Shown here piece by piece: positions 46,092-48,540 of a stretch of DNA of 48,540 bases (within the stretch, counting starts at the first letter, position 1; each line of letters starts with the position of its first letter). A program made the position numbers and the translations under genes. The notes beneath the pieces are model-generated. The model saw only the letters and a program-made list of their open reading frames with translations. It was not told the DNA's origin and ran no database searches. The stretch comes from Myxococcota bacterium (GTDB taxonomy: Bacteria; Myxococcota_A; UBA9160; UBA6930), in contig JASJCN010000022.1 of NCBI GenBank assembly GCA_030065975.1, positions 1-48,540 of the forward strand, written 5' to 3'.

Positions 46092-46694
46092 ATGCTCCTC
46101 AACCGCATCGAGTACGCGCTCATGAACAACCCGGCTCGCGCCTTCGTCCAGCGGCGCTTCGAGGCGAAGCGGCTGCTGCGGATGGGCGGGACGATGCATG
46201 GAGGCCGCGCCCTGGAGATCGGCTGTGGCCGCGGAGTGGGTACGGAGCTGATCCTGGACTCGTTCGGAGCCGACTCCGTCGACGCGTTCGATCTCGACCC
46301 GCGCATGGTGGCCCTTGCCCGGAAGCGGCTCGCAGCTCGTGGCTCACGCGTGCGTGTCTGGGTCGGCGACGCGACGGCGATCTGCGCCCCGGATGCGAGC
46401 TACGAGGCGGTGTTCGACTTCGGGATCATCCACCACATCCCCGATTGGCGCAGTGCCCTGGCGGAGATCCATCGCGTCCTCGAGCCGGGAGGCGTCTTCT
46501 ACGGGGAGGAGGTCCTGCGCCGCTTCATCCTCCACCCCGTCGTTCGCGGCCTGCTCGAGCACCCGCTCCGCGATCGCTTCGATGCATCGGAGTTCGCGGA
46601 GGCGCTGACTGCCTCGGGTCTGGAGCCCTTCGCGACCGAGGAGCTCTGGGGCTCGTTCGCCTGGTTCGCGGCTCGCAAGCCCGCGACGCCCTAG
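46092..46694 (+). CDS. Class I SAM-dependent methyltransferase
   Basis: GRALEIGCGRGVGTELILDSFGADSVDAFDLDPRMVALARKRL...FDFGIIHHIPDWRSALAEIHRVLEPGGVFYGEE. Confidence 0.88.
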   Translation: MLLNRIEYALMNNPARAFVQRRFEAKRLLRMGGTMHGGRALEIGCGRGVGTELILDSFGADSVDAFDLDPRMVALARKRLAARGSRVRVWVGDATAICAPDASYEAVFDFGIIHHIPDWRSALAEIHRVLEPGGVFYGEEVLRRFILHPVVRGLLEHPLRDRFDASEFAEALTASGLEPFATEELWGSFAWFAARKPATP

Positions 46695-46777
46695 GGAAGC
46701 TCTGCACAGGGTTCTCGACACGGACCGTCGGGGCCCATCAGTCGCGTGGAGTCGACGTCTGCAGCGCTTCCCTAGGG
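46689..46777. repeat. Imperfect inverted repeat between convergent genes (bidirectional terminator or MITE candidate)
   Basis: CCCTAGGGAAGCTCTGCA (46689-46706) / TGCAGCGCTTCCCTAGGG (46760-46777), 17 of 18 paired; both arms contain a stop codon. Confidence 0.7.
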
Positions 46778-48462
46778 GCGGCTCGCGCCGGGCCCCGGCG
46801 CGCTGCCGAACGCCGGGCGCAGGAATCCGAAGAAGTCCGCCGCGCCGACGCTGCCGTCGCCGTTCAGGTCGGCGACCGCGCAGCTCGGGTCCGTCGCCAG
46901 ATCGACTCCGAGGCACGGGCGGAACACCGCGAAGAAATCCGCCGCGCTGACGATGCCGTCGTCGTCGAGGTCGGCGTCGCACGCGTCGCCGTAGTGCTGG
47001 GGGCCCGGCAGGTTCGGGTCGTCGTCGTCGGGGAAGTTGCTGTCGCGTTGGTCTTCGTTGGCGACCGCGCTGCAGTTGTCGATCGGTGCGGGCCAGCCGT
47101 CTCCGTCGTCGTCGTCGGTGCAGCGGCGCGGCGTGTCCTCGCCCCGCTCGTCGAGGGTCGTCGTGCAGAACGCGTCCGGCGGGATGGACGGGTCGGCGAG
47201 GGAGGCCGTGTCGGTCGTTGCGTCGATCGCGTCGAGCGCCGGGTCGAAGAGCTGCGGCAGCCCGCGCTCTCCGTCGAGGTCCAGGAGGCCATCGACCGCT
47301 GGCGCGACGTAGCGCGACGTCCACCCCGGCTCCGAACGGAACGCAACGCGGCCCTCGAAGGGCAGCTTCATCACGGTCAGCCAGCGACCGAGCGCGGGCT
47401 GGCCGAAGGCGGCGAGCGAGTCCGTGAAGCCCGACACGAGGTAGCCGTCCGGCGTCGGCGCGATCGCGTCGAAGCCTTCGAGCGACGGGCCGTCGAAGGT
47501 CGTGAACCATTCGACGCCGAGGTTCGGGTTCAGCTTCGCCGCCCACATCGCGCCGGATTCGCCCGTCGAGCCGACCGCGACGACGCCGCCCGGTGCCGGC
47601 GCAATGCCGAAGAACGCGTCCTCGGGCGTATTGCCGCCGGCCGTGTCGTCCCACGCCTCGAAGTCGAGGCGGTCCTCCCAGTCTTCGTCCTGGGCCGGAT
47701 AGCCGACGCGGGCGTTCGTGCCGTCCGGGTCGATGCGCGCGACGATTGCGCCGCCGTGTTCACGGACGGTGCCCGGGCTCTCGCCGGCGAGGTAGAGCGT
47801 GCCGTCGGCCACCTGGATCAGGTCGTGGAACACACCGGCGCGCGCGCCGTCCGCGAACGCGGTCTTCCAGACGACGCCGCCATCGGCCGGGTCGAGCACG
47901 GCGATCATCGCGCTGTTGCCGGCGAGCTGCGCGGGGCCTTCCGACGTGCGGCCGACGACGGCGAGCTGGACGTCGCTGCCGTTCGCGTCGACGATCGACT
48001 GCGCCGTCTCGAAGGACTGGGTCTCGGAAGCCTCGTAGGTGCGCGCCCATACGAGGTCCCCGTCCCACGTGACCGCGAACGCGCACGCGTCGGGTTCGCC
48101 ATCGAGGACCGTCGTGCCGACGGCGACGAGCAGCGGATCGGCGGCAGGCGGCTCGACGGTCGCGAGGTCCTTCGTCGTGCAGAGCACCGGGCCGCCGCTG
48201 GCCGGCGCGACGTCGAAGCGGCGGGTCCACACGACCGCGTCGTCCGGCCCGTGCCTCGCGATCCAACCGCGCGGGTCGAGCACCGCGAAGCCGCCGTCGG
48301 GCAGGACGACGAGCCCGACCGGGTTCATGAAGACCGGGTCGTACTGCGCGCGGGACACGATCTCTCCGTGGCGGTCGACGCGCAGCACGTGGCTTCGACT
48401 CACGCCCTGGCTCGCGAGGACGCGGGCGCCCCCGTCCGGCAACGCGAAGATCGACGTCGAGA
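46772..48462 (-). CDS. Secreted propeller-like repeat protein with C-terminal EF-hand/dockerin-like module (5' end not in window)
   Basis: VLRVDRHGEIVSRAQYDPVFMNPVGLVVLPDGGFAVLDPRGWIARHGPDDAVVWTRRFD...; C-term DNCSAVANEDQRDSN...CDADLDDDGIVSAADFF...ADLNGDGSVGAADFF. Confidence 0.7.
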
Positions 48463-48540
48463 CGAAGCCACGTGCTGCGCGTCGACCGCCACGGAGAGAT
48501 CGTGTCCCGCGCGCAGTACGACCCGGTCTTCATGAACCCG
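48320..48540. repeat. 78-bp perfect inverted repeat (48320-48397 vs 48463-48540), 65-bp spacer; probable contig-end artefact
   Basis: The last 78 bases are the exact reverse complement of 48320-48397, ending at the final base of the window. Confidence 0.95.

Noticed and set aside
48443-48540. Additional coding sequence at the extreme end of the window
   Set aside because: 48463-48540 is an exact reverse complement of 48320-48397, so the ORFs there are probably artefactual.

Overview
High-GC (about 70% by eye) bacterial window with dense, short-spaced genes on both strands and no rRNA, tRNA or CRISPR that I could recognise. The content (spd/mitochondrial-type EF-G, PEP-CTERM proteins, steroid-type catabolic genes) fits a deltaproteobacterial or Myxococcota-like, probably metagenomic, genome; this lineage call is inference. 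Main points: (1) 11797-12315 is a UGSC-family selenoprotein gene that the ORF track splits at an in-frame TGA (12076-12078); a near-perfect bacterial SECIS-like hairpin follows, and a thioredoxin-fused partner gene lies upstream. (2) An IS1-like element sits directly behind that gene, flanked by a 9-bp direct repeat ACCGGCTGA that includes the selenoprotein stop codon. (3) 19486-28307 is a steroid side-chain beta-oxidation cluster resembling the mycobacterial igr operon (ChsE2, ChsH2, ChsE1-like, ChsH1, Ltp2, thiolase, SDR, acyl-CoA ligase). The ChsH2 translation start is triplicated as 35-bp tandem repeats. (4) Two otherwise unrelated secreted proteins, an LRR protein and a propeller-like protein, share a C-terminal Ca-binding/dockerin-like module of about 110 aa, and each gene ends inside an inverted repeat. 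(5) BLUF photoreceptor and GTP cyclohydrolase I genes are adjacent. (6) The last 78 bp are an exact inverted copy of 48320-48397, most likely a contig-end assembly artefact.
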